A stretch of DNA of 64,000 nucleotides from Rhodoferax sp. U2-2l (GTDB taxonomy: Bacteria > Pseudomonadota > Gammaproteobacteria > Burkholderiales > Burkholderiaceae_C), in NCBI RefSeq assembly GCF_020594515.1, contig NZ_JAJCTH010000002.1, positions 248,001 through 312,000 on the forward strand, written 5' to 3'. A model generated the notes under the pieces. That model saw only the letters and a program-made list of their open reading frames with translations. It made no database searches and was not told the DNA's origin. Numbering within the stretch: the stretch's first letter is position 1; every line of letters begins with the position of its first letter. A program made the position numbers and the translations under genes. Positions 28,343 through 37,035 of the stretch are shown here, piece after piece.

Positions 28343-28483
28343 GGGGTGGATTGTCGCTGCTTGGCCTCAGGTGTTTTGCGCCTTGGGTGGCAGCGGGTGG
28401 ACCATTGGGGCGCTTTACAGCGATGTTTTCCAGCTGCTTGCAACGACTGGCGCAATGGCACCTGCGCCGCAAACCCTTGTTAC

Positions 28484-29545
28484 TTACGCACGCTTGTGCT
28501 TTCTCGTTGCAGGCTTGGCTGTTGGCTTTGCTTCTTCAGAAGTTGGATTGGTGACTTGCTCTCCGGTTATGGAGGATGGTGTCTTCGGCCTCTCCTTCAG
28601 AAGGATTCTTCGCTCCATTTCTGCTAAGAACGTGCTACCTTGCTTCGTTACTGCATAGCGGCGGTAACGAGCGCCAGCAACCTTTTCGTTCTCAACAAGT
28701 CCATGCACTTGAAGCTTGGGACACACGTTATAGAACAGGAAAGATTCGGATTCGTGAACCCCGTGAGCGTTTGTCACGCCCGTGACAAACGTCTCCTTGT
28801 TGTGAAAGAAAAGGGCAAAAAGATCAATCTTTGCTTCCTTCCCATCGTTCAGTGATGCAGGGATTTTCACTTCAATTGCGCTGAGCACTTTTTGGAGCTC
28901 AGAGAAGGACTCAACGTCTTTCGAACTATTTGATATCGCCCGCTTCTGCTGCTCTGCCAGCGCATTCCTCAACTTGTGATTTTCTTCCGATAACTTGCGA
29001 ATTTCCTCAAAGAGGGGCTTCGTGTCGGTTACCTCATCGCCGGATACCCAACCTTTCAGCTCCCGGTTTGCTGAGAAGTCCGCCATTGATTCATGGACGC
29101 AAAGCTTGATGTCCTTCGGATCATCGAAGAACGATGACATGTTGGATAGGACCTTCTTTCGGAAGAGCCTTAGCTCTTTTGGGTTCTCCTTTTCCATGAA
29201 AACAGAACCGCCAGTTGTGACTTTTTGTTCCAAAGCTGCATCGGTGATCACCACCGCGAATAGTGGCTTTCCTTGCTGTACAGCGTAGTCGTACTCGAGC
29301 TCTGTGTAACTAATGCTCGTCGCGGGTTCGACCGAACCATAGCGGCCACCCAGAATGAGCATGTAGACATCGGATTCGTCGATCCACTGCTTGATGGTGT
29401 CCATCTGGGACCGATCACCTGACGTAAACAGCTCCATGCCAGCAGGAATGTGCCCCGCCTTGAGGATGGCACTTACGGCAGACTGTCTCTCCACTACTAG
29501 ATCGGTATATGTACTTGACACAAACACCTGAAGACGTCGCTTCAT
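28484..29545 (-). CDS. DUF4062-domain protein (TIR-like sensor), orphan
   Basis: This 353-residue protein starts QVFVSSTYTDLVVERQSAV, the DUF4062 signature, a TIR/SEFIR-like fold; WIDESDVYMLILGGRYGS follows at about residues 50-67 and ISYTELEYDYAV near 80-91. A charged, coiled-coil-prone stretch (about 185-215, KLSEENHKLRNALAEQQKR) leads to a C-terminal region that resembles a winged helix (AGARYRRYAVTKQG). The gene is AT-richer than its neighbours and stands alone between trmL and a cupin gene. DUF4062 is often found in defence and NTPase proteins; here no effector domain is recognisable. The domain call is firm; the function is not. Confidence 0.75.
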   Translation of the reverse strand: MKRRLQVFVSSTYTDLVVERQSAVSAILKAGHIPAGMELFTSGDRSQMDTIKQWIDESDVYMLILGGRYGSVEPATSISYTELEYDYAVQQGKPLFAVVITDAALEQKVTTGGSVFMEKENPKELRLFRKKVLSNMSSFFDDPKDIKLCVHESMADFSANRELKGWVSGDEVTDTKPLFEEIRKLSEENHKLRNALAEQQKRAISNSSKDVESFSELQKVLSAIEVKIPASLNDGKEAKIDLFALFFHNKETFVTGVTNAHGVHESESFLFYNVCPKLQVHGLVENEKVAGARYRRYAVTKQGSTFLAEMERRILLKERPKTPSSITGEQVTNPTSEEAKPTAKPATRKHKRA

Positions 29546-29776
29546 TTGCCCTCCCTCGTGTTCTTTGAGACCTAACTAATCACGGAGAGATAGTCACCTC
29601 TCTCCCTCGCACGACGATTGTCGCCCGAAGGTCGGAAGAAAGATGCTCCTGAGATCCTTATGTGGCATGGAATTTCGATCAATGTTGTTCGATATCAAGA
29701 GTCATCGGTGCTCTAAAAATGCAAACTTAATGGGCTACGCTGGGTGGCACCTTGCATTGCCTCTGCTCGACAAGCG

Positions 29777-30253
29777 CTACGGATACGCCCGCCCATCCTT
29801 GTGCAAGAACACCCAAGCGCCATTTTCTGAACGGGCCACCAGATCGTCGTCGGGGTAGCTCACTTCGTCCCCCGGTGTCCGGTCACCAACTTCCAGGTAG
29901 ACCGCATCCATCGTGGATTCGTTGCGCAGTTGGTGGGCGTTGCCGCTGCCTGCCTTGAAGCCGGCGCACATGCCTGCGCTGAGTTCCGTGCGTCCTTCAT
30001 CGGTGAGTAACACCAGGCAGCCCGACACAACATAAACAAACTCATCCTGCCTGGTATGGGCATGTCGCAGCGCCGAAATGGTGCCGGGCGGCAGCGTGGT
30101 GATGTTCACGCCAAAGTGGCTCAGGCCAAACAGGTCACCCAGCGGGCGCTTCACCCGGCCTGTGACCATGGAGCGAAACGGTTCCGGGTAGTTGGAGGGT
30201 TTGGTGCGTGGTGCGGCGTCGAGTGCCACAACAGTAAGTGGTTGGTTTTGCAT
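29777..30253 (-). CDS. Cupin-domain protein
   Basis: This 158-residue, single cupin barrel has metal-binding motif 1, LRHAHTRQDEFVYVVSG, and motif 2, GMCAGFKAGSGNAHQL. This looks like the cupin_2 proteins of sugar or mannose-isomerase-like type. The substrate cannot be told. It is preceded by a 231-base gap on its 3' side that belongs to the AT-richer DUF4062 patch and shows no gene. Confidence 0.8.
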   Translation of the reverse strand: MQNQPLTVVALDAAPRTKPSNYPEPFRSMVTGRVKRPLGDLFGLSHFGVNITTLPPGTISALRHAHTRQDEFVYVVSGCLVLLTDEGRTELSAGMCAGFKAGSGNAHQLRNESTMDAVYLEVGDRTPGDEVSYPDDDLVARSENGAWVFLHKDGRAYP

Positions 30254-30307
30254 GGTGGCCTTTGGGAAGTCGGTGGTGCGCCCACTCTACATCGTGAGAC
30301 CGCCACC

Positions 30308-31015
30308 TCACTCTGTCCGCGCCACCACCAAGCCCGTCACCACACTGGCCCCCGCCGCCTTGAGCACCCGCGCGGCGGTGAACAGGGAGGCGCCGGTGGT
30401 CATCACATCGTCCACCAGCACCACGCGCTGGCCGCGCAGGGTGTGGGCCAGCAGCGGCTCCACGGCAAAGGCGTGGTTCAGCACCGTCAGGCGTTCGCTG
30501 CGTTTGAGGGTGTGCTGTGCTGGCGTATCCTGAATGCGCAGCAGGATGTCGGCGCGGGTTTTGGTCGGTTCGAGTGCGCGGGCCAGCAGCAGGGCCTGGT
30601 TGTAGCCGCGCGCCTTCAGCTTTTGGTCGGACAGCGGCATGGGGATCAGCAGGTCGGCGTTGTCCAGCGCAGGTTCCACCCAGGGGATGGCGCGCAGCAG
30701 CGTGGCAAAACTGCGCACCAGACCCGGTTCGGAATGAAATTTGTAGTGCGTTATCAAGGTGGACCAGGGGTAAGCGTATGAAACGGCGGCCAGGCAGCGG
30801 TCCAGTGGAGGTGGGGTTTTGATGCAGGCGCCGCAGTGGCGTGGCTTGTCTTGTAGCGCCGCAGGCAGGGGCAGGGCGCAGGTCAGGCAGCGAGGCTGTG
30901 GTTGCGCAAATTGGCCCACGCAGGCTTCACACACCGGCTGGCTTGGCCAGCTGTGGCAGACCCGGCACTGGCTGGGCAGCCTGGGCAACTTCCCTGTGAT
31001 CAACGTGCCAAACAT
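30308..31015 (-). CDS. comF: ComF-family phosphoribosyltransferase-like protein
   Basis: This 235-residue protein has an N-terminal four-cysteine zinc region (CRVC...CEAC...CLTC...CGAC) and a C-terminal PRPP-binding loop VVLVDDVMTTGAS. ComF proteins are needed for DNA uptake in naturally competent bacteria; a general role in DNA metabolism is possible. ATG 31015 gives the family length; the frame runs on to 31162 over the divergent gene. The two start codons are only 37 bases apart. Confidence 0.88.
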   Translation of the reverse strand: MFGTLITGKLPRLPSQCRVCHSWPSQPVCEACVGQFAQPQPRCLTCALPLPAALQDKPRHCGACIKTPPPLDRCLAAVSYAYPWSTLITHYKFHSEPGLVRSFATLLRAIPWVEPALDNADLLIPMPLSDQKLKARGYNQALLLARALEPTKTRADILLRIQDTPAQHTLKRSERLTVLNHAFAVEPLLAHTLRGQRVVLVDDVMTTGASLFTAARVLKAAGASVVTGLVVARTE

Positions 31016-31052
31016 TCGCTCAATATACTCCCCGCTTCGCACAGGTTGCCAG

Positions 31053-31976
31053 ATGCCCGCTTCTACCACGCCCCCCACCATTGACCCCCGAGCCGCCCAG
31101 CGCTGGCAACACCTGCCTGTGGCCGAGTCGCCCTGGCTGCACGAAGAGGTGGCGCGGCGCATGCAGGAGCGGCTGGACTACATCAAGCTGCAGCCCACCC
31201 GCTGGGTCCACTGGGCGCCGTTGCGCGGCGGCATGCAGGCGCATGGTTTGCTGACGCAGCGTTACCCCAAGGCCGCTAGCACGGTTCTGGAAAACTCATC
31301 GGCAGACGTGCAGCGCGCGGCCAAGGCACTGGTGGCGCCGCGCTGGAAGCCCCAAAGCTGGTTGCAACCCAAAACCCAGGTGACCACGCGCATTGACCAA
31401 CCGGCGCAGATGCTGTGGTCCAACATGGCGCTGCACATGGCGGCCGACCCACAGGCCATGATGACGCAGTGGCATCAGGCGCTGGAAGTGGACGGTTTTT
31501 TGATGTTTTCGTGCCTGGGGCCCGACACGCTGCTGGAGCTGCAAAAGCTCTACCAGGCGCTGCACTGGCCCGCCCCGGCGCATCAGTTCACCGACATGCA
31601 TGACTGGGGCGACATGCTGGTGGCCAACGGCTTTGCCGAGCCGGTGATGGACATGGAGCGCATCACGCTGACCTTTGAAACCCCTGCGCGCCTGCTGGAA
31701 GAGCTGCGCGGTCTGGGCCGCAACCTGTTTGTCGGACGTTTCCCCGCGTTGCGCGGGCGGGGCTGGCACCAGCAGCTGTTGGACGCGCTGGCACAGCAGC
31801 CGTTGCAACTGACCTTTGAAGTGATTTACGGCCATGCGTTCAAACCGCCACCGCGCTTGTCGGTGGGCGCCCACAGCGAGATTTCGCTCGACGACATGCG
31901 CATGGCTTTGCAGCGCGGCAAACGTCGGGACGGCGGCTTGCCGACCACGTTCACCGACCCCGGTGCGCGGGGCTGA
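31053..31976 (+). CDS. BioC-like methyltransferase with degenerate SAM motif
   Basis: This 307-residue protein is related to malonyl-ACP O-methyltransferase BioC and has SDMALHMAAD-like (SNMALHMAADPQ), GFLMFSCLGPDTL and DMHDWGDMLVANGFAEPVMDME segments. The normal motif I (DxGxGxG) is not visible: the corresponding place reads WVHWAPLRGGMQAH. In Burkholderiales such proteins are usually labelled BioC; whether this one binds SAM is uncertain. It is head-to-head with comF and precedes the cytochrome oxidase locus by 2 bases. Confidence 0.7.
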   Translation: MPASTTPPTIDPRAAQRWQHLPVAESPWLHEEVARRMQERLDYIKLQPTRWVHWAPLRGGMQAHGLLTQRYPKAASTVLENSSADVQRAAKALVAPRWKPQSWLQPKTQVTTRIDQPAQMLWSNMALHMAADPQAMMTQWHQALEVDGFLMFSCLGPDTLLELQKLYQALHWPAPAHQFTDMHDWGDMLVANGFAEPVMDMERITLTFETPARLLEELRGLGRNLFVGRFPALRGRGWHQQLLDALAQQPLQLTFEVIYGHAFKPPPRLSVGAHSEISLDDMRMALQRGKRRDGGLPTTFTDPGARG

Positions 31977-31978
31977 CG

Positions 31979-32206
31979 ATGCCTTTGATGGATCTCCCGT
32001 CCGCGCTGATGCTGGCTAGCTTGCTGCTGTTTTTAGCCTCAGTGGTGACGCTGCTGTGGGTGACCTGGCGCCACCATCGTCTGGGCCAGCAGACCCAAAC
32101 CAACTTTCACGCCAGGTTGAGCGTGGAAATGGCGTGGACGCTGGTGCCTGCCGTGATCGTTCTGGCGTTGGTCTGGCCGATTGCCCAGGCGTTCTGGAGC
32201 CGCTGA
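31979..32206 (+). CDS. Short COX2-like transmembrane protein
   Basis: This 75-residue protein has two membrane spans: about residues 8-28, then VEMAWTLVPAVIVLALVWPIA at about 48-69. The second span resembles the second transmembrane helix of cytochrome c oxidase subunit II (compare VEILWTVVPFVILVVVAVP in the CoxB encoded next). No CuA domain follows. It may be a small accessory or assembly protein of the oxidase, or a remnant of a duplicated coxB. ATG 31988 is an alternative start. Confidence 0.65.
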   Translation: MPLMDLPSALMLASLLLFLASVVTLLWVTWRHHRLGQQTQTNFHARLSVEMAWTLVPAVIVLALVWPIAQAFWSR

Positions 32207-32270
32207 CCACCCCGCCTGCCGACGGTAAAACCAGCCTGCCGTCATGGTTTTTGCAGGAAACCCTGGTGAC

Positions 32271-32302
32271 GGCACGGTCACTGTGAACAATCGGACCGTG
32301 CC
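32271..32302. repeat. Inverted repeat upstream of coxB
   Basis: GGCACGGTC (32271-32279) and GACCGTGCC (32294-32302) are perfect complements around 14 bases. It lies about 50 bases before the coxB start and could be an operator or an mRNA stem-loop controlling the oxidase operon. No T-tract follows. Confidence 0.55.
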
Positions 32303-32352
32303 ATGGCTGCGGGCACGGCGGTGTGTTCACCAACCCAGAACGTGGGGGATCA

Positions 32353-33528
32353 ATGGTCACCAAATCGACTGGATGCCTTCTGGAACGGATCCCAGCGCTG
32401 GTTGCAACAACCGGCAAGGGGGTGGTTGTGGGTGTTGTGTTGTTGGGTTGCAACCTGATCATGGCCGCTTGGGAACATGGTTTGCAAGACCCGGTGACCG
32501 CCAGTGCGCGCCAGGCCCAGGATTTACACACCTGGATGATGTGGCTGATCTCCATCATCTTCTTCGGCGTTTTTTCGGTGCTGGCGTATTCGCTGTATGC
32601 CCACCGCAAGTCCAGGGGGCACCAGGCCGCCCAATTTCATGACAACACCAAGGTCGAGATTCTGTGGACCGTGGTGCCGTTTGTGATTCTGGTGGTGGTG
32701 GCCGTGCCGTCCACCCGCGCGCTGGTGAATATGCGCGACACCTCGCAGCCAGACCTGACCGTGAAAGCCACCGGCTACCAGTGGAAGTGGGGTTATGAAT
32801 ACCTGACCGGTGACGCTGCAGGCATCAGGTTTCAGAGTGTGCTGGCAACCACCCAGGAGCAGATCAAAGGTCAAGCACCCAAAGGCGAAAACTACTTGCT
32901 GGACGTGGACCGGCCGCTGGTTGTTCCGGTCAACCGCAAGGTGCGTGTGCTGACCACCTCGGCCGACGTGATTCACGCCTGGTCGGTGCCAGCGTTTGCG
33001 GTCAAGACCGACGCGGTGCCCGGCTTTGTGCGCGAGACTTGGTTCCGCGCCGAGAAAGAGGGCACCTACCGCGGCCAGTGTTCGGAGCTGTGTGGCAAAG
33101 ACCACGGCTTCATGCCGGTGGTGGTGGAGGTGGTGTCCGAACAGCAATATGCCGCGTGGACTGCCGAGCAAAAGACGCTGATGGCCGCCAATGTGGAGGA
33201 CCCCAACAAGGTCTGGACCCTGGCCGAGCAGGTGGCACATGGCGAAAAAATCTATCTCGCCCATTGTGTTGCCTGTCACCAGGTCAACGGCAGCGGGCTG
33301 CCACCGGCCATTCCGGCGCTGGATGGCTCCAAATTGGTCACAGGTCCTAAGCTTGACCACATCGGCATCGTCCTGAATGGCAAGACAGGCACCGCCATGG
33401 CGGCGTTTGGTGCGCAACTCAACAACACGGACTTGGCCGCTGTCGTGGCCTATGAGCGCAACGCCTGGGGCAACCATACCGGCGATGTCATCCAACCGGC
33501 TGAAGTACTGGCCCTGCGCGGCAAGTGA
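32353..33528 (+). CDS. coxB: Cytochrome c oxidase subunit II with fused cytochrome c
   Basis: This 391-residue protein has an N-terminal hydrophobic leader, two membrane helices and the CuA domain with CSELCGKDHGFM and VIHAWSVPAF, followed by a C-terminal cytochrome c domain with CVACHQVNGSGLPP and Met ligand in GTAMAAFG. This is the caa3-like arrangement known in proteobacteria, in which the fused heme feeds CuA. ATG 32353 (MVTKSTG) was chosen; a few upstream in-frame codons exist. It is the first large gene of the oxidase cluster. Confidence 0.96.
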   Translation: MVTKSTGCLLERIPALVATTGKGVVVGVVLLGCNLIMAAWEHGLQDPVTASARQAQDLHTWMMWLISIIFFGVFSVLAYSLYAHRKSRGHQAAQFHDNTKVEILWTVVPFVILVVVAVPSTRALVNMRDTSQPDLTVKATGYQWKWGYEYLTGDAAGIRFQSVLATTQEQIKGQAPKGENYLLDVDRPLVVPVNRKVRVLTTSADVIHAWSVPAFAVKTDAVPGFVRETWFRAEKEGTYRGQCSELCGKDHGFMPVVVEVVSEQQYAAWTAEQKTLMAANVEDPNKVWTLAEQVAHGEKIYLAHCVACHQVNGSGLPPAIPALDGSKLVTGPKLDHIGIVLNGKTGTAMAAFGAQLNNTDLAAVVAYERNAWGNHTGDVIQPAEVLALRGK

Positions 33529-33561
33529 CCCGAATGACCCGCGCTCCAAGGAGGACACACC

Positions 33562-35178
33562 ATGTACGCCAGTGATACCGCCATCCACCCAGGCCACGAG
33601 GGCCACGCGGCGCACGCTGGCCATCCCACCAAAGGCATCTTGCGCTGGGTCACCACCACCAACCACAAGGACATCGGCACGATGTACCTCTGGTTCAGCT
33701 TTGCCATGTTTCTGGTCGGTGGCGCCATGTCGCTGGTGCTGCGCGCGGAGTTGATGCAGCCGGGCATCCAGTTTGTGACGCCCGAGTTCTATAACCAGAT
33801 GCTGACGCTGCATGCGCTGATCATGGTGTTCGGGGCCATCATGCCGGCGTTTGTCGGGTTCGCCAACTGGATGCTGCCGATGATGGTGGGCGCTTCCGAC
33901 ATGGCGTTTGGGCGCATGAACAACTGGAGCTTTTGGCTGCTGCCGCCCGCAGCCATCCTGCTGACCTCCTCACTGCTGATGCCCGGCGGCGCTGCCGGGA
34001 CCGGCTGGACGCTGTACCCACCCTTGTCGGTACAGATGGGCATTGGCATGGACATGGCCATTTTTGCCATCCATATTCTCGGCATGTCCTCCATCATGGG
34101 GGCGATCAACATCATCACCACCATCCTCAACATGCGCACGCCGGGCATGACGCTGATGAAGATGCCGATGTTCTGCTGGACCTGGCTGGTCACCGCCTTC
34201 CTGCTGATTGCGTCGATGCCGATCCTGGCCGGTGCGGTCACCATGCTGCTGACAGATCGCCATTTCGGCACCAGTTTCTTCAGCGCCGCCGGGGGCGGTG
34301 ACCCGGTGCTGTTTCAACACATCTTCTGGTTTTTTGGCCACCCCGAGGTGTACATCATCGCCTTGCCGGCCTTTGGGGTGGTGTCGCACGTCATTCCGGC
34401 GTTTTCGCGCAAGCCGCTGTTTGGCTACACCTCGATGGTGTACGCCATTGCCGCGATTGGCCTGATTTCGTTTCTGGTCTGGGCGCATCACATGTATGTG
34501 ACCGGCATCCCGCTGACCGGGCAGCTGTATTTCATGTACGCCACGCTGCTGATTGCCGTGCCCACCGGGGTCAAGGTGTTCAACTGGGTGACGACCATGT
34601 GGCGCGGGTCGATCACGTTTGAGACGCCGATGCTGTTTGCGCTGGGTTTCCTGTTTCTGTTCACCATTGGCGGCCTGACCGGCTTGGTGCTGGCGATCAC
34701 CGCGGTGGACATCCAGCTTCAGGACACCTACTACGTGGTGGCGCATTTTCACTATGTGATGGTGGCCGGAGCGCTGTTCTCGGCCTACGCCGGGCTGTAT
34801 TACTGGCTGCCCAAGTGGACCGGCTACATGTACAGCGAGAGACTGGGCCAATGGCATTTCTGGCTGTCGCTGGTGTTTTTCAACGTGGCTTTTTTCCCGC
34901 AGCACTTTTTGGGGCTGGCGGGCATGCCGCGGCGTATTCCGGACTACGCCCAGCAGTTCACCGAGTTCAATATGGTGTCGAGCATCGGCGCTTTTGGTTT
35001 TGGCATCAGCCAGTTGCTGGTGCTGGTGGTGGTGTTCAACACCCTGAGGCGCAAAGAAAAAGCCCCCGCCAAACCCTGGGAAGGTGCCGAAGGCCTGGAG
35101 TGGACGGTGTCGTCGCCCGCGCCGTACCACACCTTTGAAGTGCCGCCGCCGTTTGACACGTCACGGGCGCACGGCTGA
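33562..35178 (+). CDS. coxA: Cytochrome c oxidase subunit I (aa3-type)
   Basis: This 538-residue, twelve-span catalytic subunit reduces oxygen at heme a3-CuB. Key ligands are His in MLTLHALIMVFG (heme a), GHPEVYII (CuB His and cross-linked Tyr), HHMY (two CuB His) and VVAHFHYVM (heme a3 and heme a). The presence of the Tyr in HPEVY marks an A-family oxidase. AGGAG sits 10 bases before ATG 33562. It is followed 8 bases later by a 49-codon gene. Confidence 0.98.
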   Translation: MYASDTAIHPGHEGHAAHAGHPTKGILRWVTTTNHKDIGTMYLWFSFAMFLVGGAMSLVLRAELMQPGIQFVTPEFYNQMLTLHALIMVFGAIMPAFVGFANWMLPMMVGASDMAFGRMNNWSFWLLPPAAILLTSSLLMPGGAAGTGWTLYPPLSVQMGIGMDMAIFAIHILGMSSIMGAINIITTILNMRTPGMTLMKMPMFCWTWLVTAFLLIASMPILAGAVTMLLTDRHFGTSFFSAAGGGDPVLFQHIFWFFGHPEVYIIALPAFGVVSHVIPAFSRKPLFGYTSMVYAIAAIGLISFLVWAHHMYVTGIPLTGQLYFMYATLLIAVPTGVKVFNWVTTMWRGSITFETPMLFALGFLFLFTIGGLTGLVLAITAVDIQLQDTYYVVAHFHYVMVAGALFSAYAGLYYWLPKWTGYMYSERLGQWHFWLSLVFFNVAFFPQHFLGLAGMPRRIPDYAQQFTEFNMVSSIGAFGFGISQLLVLVVVFNTLRRKEKAPAKPWEGAEGLEWTVSSPAPYHTFEVPPPFDTSRAHG

Positions 35179-35186
35179 GGGTTGCC

Positions 35187-35336
35187 ATGAAAAACGATGC
35201 ACTTCAACCCACACCCGCCAAGCGGCCCCCGCGCCAGACAGCGGCCAACCGGCGTCTGGCCATCGGCCTGGCCCTGCTGGCACTCGGCATGTTTGCCAGC
35301 TACATCCTGCGGCAGTGGTGGTTCTCCGCCCACTGA
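35187..35336 (+). CDS. Small membrane protein of the cytochrome oxidase cluster
   Basis: This 49-residue frame has a basic, proline-rich N-terminus and one membrane span (LAIGLALLALGMFASYIL) ending RQWWFSAH. It lies between coxA and ctaG, with 8 and 7 bases on either side. Similar short proteins labelled cytochrome oxidase small assembly protein occur at this position in Comamonadaceae. Its function is unproven; the spacing and the hydrophobic segment argue that it is real. Confidence 0.75.
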   Translation: MKNDALQPTPAKRPPRQTAANRRLAIGLALLALGMFASYILRQWWFSAH

Positions 35337-35343
35337 GCCCGAC

Positions 35344-35925
35344 ATGAGCGCCCCCGTCGTGCCCCCCCATACGCCAGTCAGGCTGGCCAATCGGCGCCTG
35401 GCGTGGCGGCTGATGTGGGTGGTGGCGGGCAGTTTGTTGTTTGCTGCGGTCCAGCCGTCGCTGTACCGAGCTTTTTGTGAATGGACTGGTATTTATGACA
35501 TCGACCGGGCTGGCAAACTGGCGCGCAGCACCGTGGCGGCACGCGCCATCGGGATCGAGTTCGATGCCAACAGTTTCGACAACGGGCTGCGTTTTAGCCC
35601 GGAAGTCAGCACCTTGTCGGTGCAGACCGGCGACATCATCCACCTGACGTATCGGGTTGAAAACACCCGTGACACCCCCGTGATCGGCCAGGCGGTGCCC
35701 AGCTACGGGCCAAAACACGCGGCCGAGTATGTGGTCAAGCTGGATTGCTTTTGCTTCAAACAGCAGACCTTTGCGCCACATGAGGTGCGCCAGCTGCCGG
35801 TGGTGTTCATCATTGACCCCCGCTTGCCGCCAGACCTGGCCACCGTGACCTTGTCCTACACGTTTTTTGAGGTGCCGGCGGGATCGGTGCAGGTAGCCGC
35901 AGCCAAGCCGCAGGCGGCACCATGA
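35344..35925 (+). CDS. ctaG: Cytochrome c oxidase assembly protein CtaG (Cox11)
   Basis: This 193-residue protein has one N-terminal membrane anchor (MWVVAGSLLFAAVQPSLY) and a periplasmic copper-binding domain carrying the Cox11 motif LDCFCF, whose cysteines bind Cu(I). It delivers copper to the CuB site of subunit I. It overlaps the next small gene by four bases (ATGA at 35922). Confidence 0.95.
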   Translation: MSAPVVPPHTPVRLANRRLAWRLMWVVAGSLLFAAVQPSLYRAFCEWTGIYDIDRAGKLARSTVAARAIGIEFDANSFDNGLRFSPEVSTLSVQTGDIIHLTYRVENTRDTPVIGQAVPSYGPKHAAEYVVKLDCFCFKQQTFAPHEVRQLPVVFIIDPRLPPDLATVTLSYTFFEVPAGSVQVAAAKPQAAP

Positions 35926-36128
35926 GCCAACGGCCAGCCAACTCGTCGGCGGTGGGGCGCACCTTGCGCACGGTGGGTTCGGCCATGTTCGGTGTGCGCG
36001 GTCAAAAGCGCCATGAGGAGGATGCCACGGCGCTGTCGCCGGTGGTCTTGGTGGTGGCCGCTGTGGTGTGTATGGTGTTGCTGGTGCTCGTTTTGGTCGG
36101 GCTGGCCTCCCTGGCAGCCGGGGGTTAG
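35922..36128 (+). CDS. DUF2970 small membrane protein
   Basis: This 68-residue protein has an N-terminal segment with RTVGSAMFGVRGQKRHEED, the DUF2970 pattern, and a single C-terminal membrane helix. Members lie between ctaG and coxC in many betaproteobacteria, so a part in oxidase assembly is likely by context only. It is translationally coupled to ctaG. Confidence 0.8.
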   Translation: MSQRPANSSAVGRTLRTVGSAMFGVRGQKRHEEDATALSPVVLVVAAVVCMVLLVLVLVGLASLAAGG

Positions 36129-36175
36129 CGCAGCGCCGATGTGGGATGGTTGACACAACTTTTCAGGAGATTGCC

Positions 36176-37030
36176 ATGAGCCACGCTGCAGAACCGTCCC
36201 GCTATTTTGTGCCGACGCCATCGTTCTGGCCGCTGGTGGGCTCGGGCGCGCTGCTGTTGCTGGCGTTTGGCGCCGTGCTCACCATGAACTCGGTCGCAAA
36301 CGGCGCGTGGGTGTTGTTGGCCGGTTTTCTGGTGCTGCTGACCATGCTGGTGGGCTGGTTTGGCCGGGTGATCACCGAGTCTGAGGCCCATCTGTACAAC
36401 CTGCAGGTGGACCGCTCTTTTCGCCTGGCGATGGCCTGGTTCATTTTCTCGGAGGTGATGTTTTTTGCTGCCTTTTTTGGTGCACTGTTTTATGTGCGGG
36501 TGCTGGCGGTGCCAGACCTGGCCAGCCCGGCGCAGGCGCTGCTGTGGGATGGTTTTGCCAACACCTGGCCCACCGCCGGCCCGGCCGCCAAGGAGCTGTT
36601 TACCCCGATGCATGCCTGGGGTTTGCCCGCCATCAACACGGCGTTGCTGCTGAGTTCGGGCGTCACCATCACCTGGGCGCACTGGGGGCTGATCGAGGGC
36701 AAACGCACGCATCTGGTGGCGGGCCTGGCGCTGACGGTGCTGCTTGGGCTGGTTTTCCTCTCTGTTCAATGGGTCGAGTACCAAGAAGCCTATGACCACA
36801 TGAACCTGAAACTGACCAGCGGCGTCTACGGGTCCACCTTTTTCATGCTGACCGGGTTTCACGGCTTTCACGTCACGCTGGGCGCCATCATGCTGATGGT
36901 TATTCTGGCGCGCGCCATCAAGGGCCACTTCACGCCGGAGCGGCACTTTGCCTTCAAGGCTGTGGCCTGGTATTGGCATTTTGTGGACGTGGTGTGGCTG
37001 ATCCTGTTTGTGGTGATCTACTGGTTATGA
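36176..37030 (+). CDS. coxC: Cytochrome c oxidase subunit III
   Basis: This 284-residue membrane protein has seven helices typical of subunit III: RLAMAWFIFSEVMFFAAFFGALFY, split by its conserved Glu, then WGLPAINTALLLSSGVTITWAH and GFHGFHVTLGAIML. ATG 36176 (MSHAAEPSRYFVPTPSFWP) is preceded by GGAG. Subunit III stabilises the catalytic core during turnover. Confidence 0.97.
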   Translation: MSHAAEPSRYFVPTPSFWPLVGSGALLLLAFGAVLTMNSVANGAWVLLAGFLVLLTMLVGWFGRVITESEAHLYNLQVDRSFRLAMAWFIFSEVMFFAAFFGALFYVRVLAVPDLASPAQALLWDGFANTWPTAGPAAKELFTPMHAWGLPAINTALLLSSGVTITWAHWGLIEGKRTHLVAGLALTVLLGLVFLSVQWVEYQEAYDHMNLKLTSGVYGSTFFMLTGFHGFHVTLGAIMLMVILARAIKGHFTPERHFAFKAVAWYWHFVDVVWLILFVVIYWL

Positions 37031-37035
37031 GGCGG

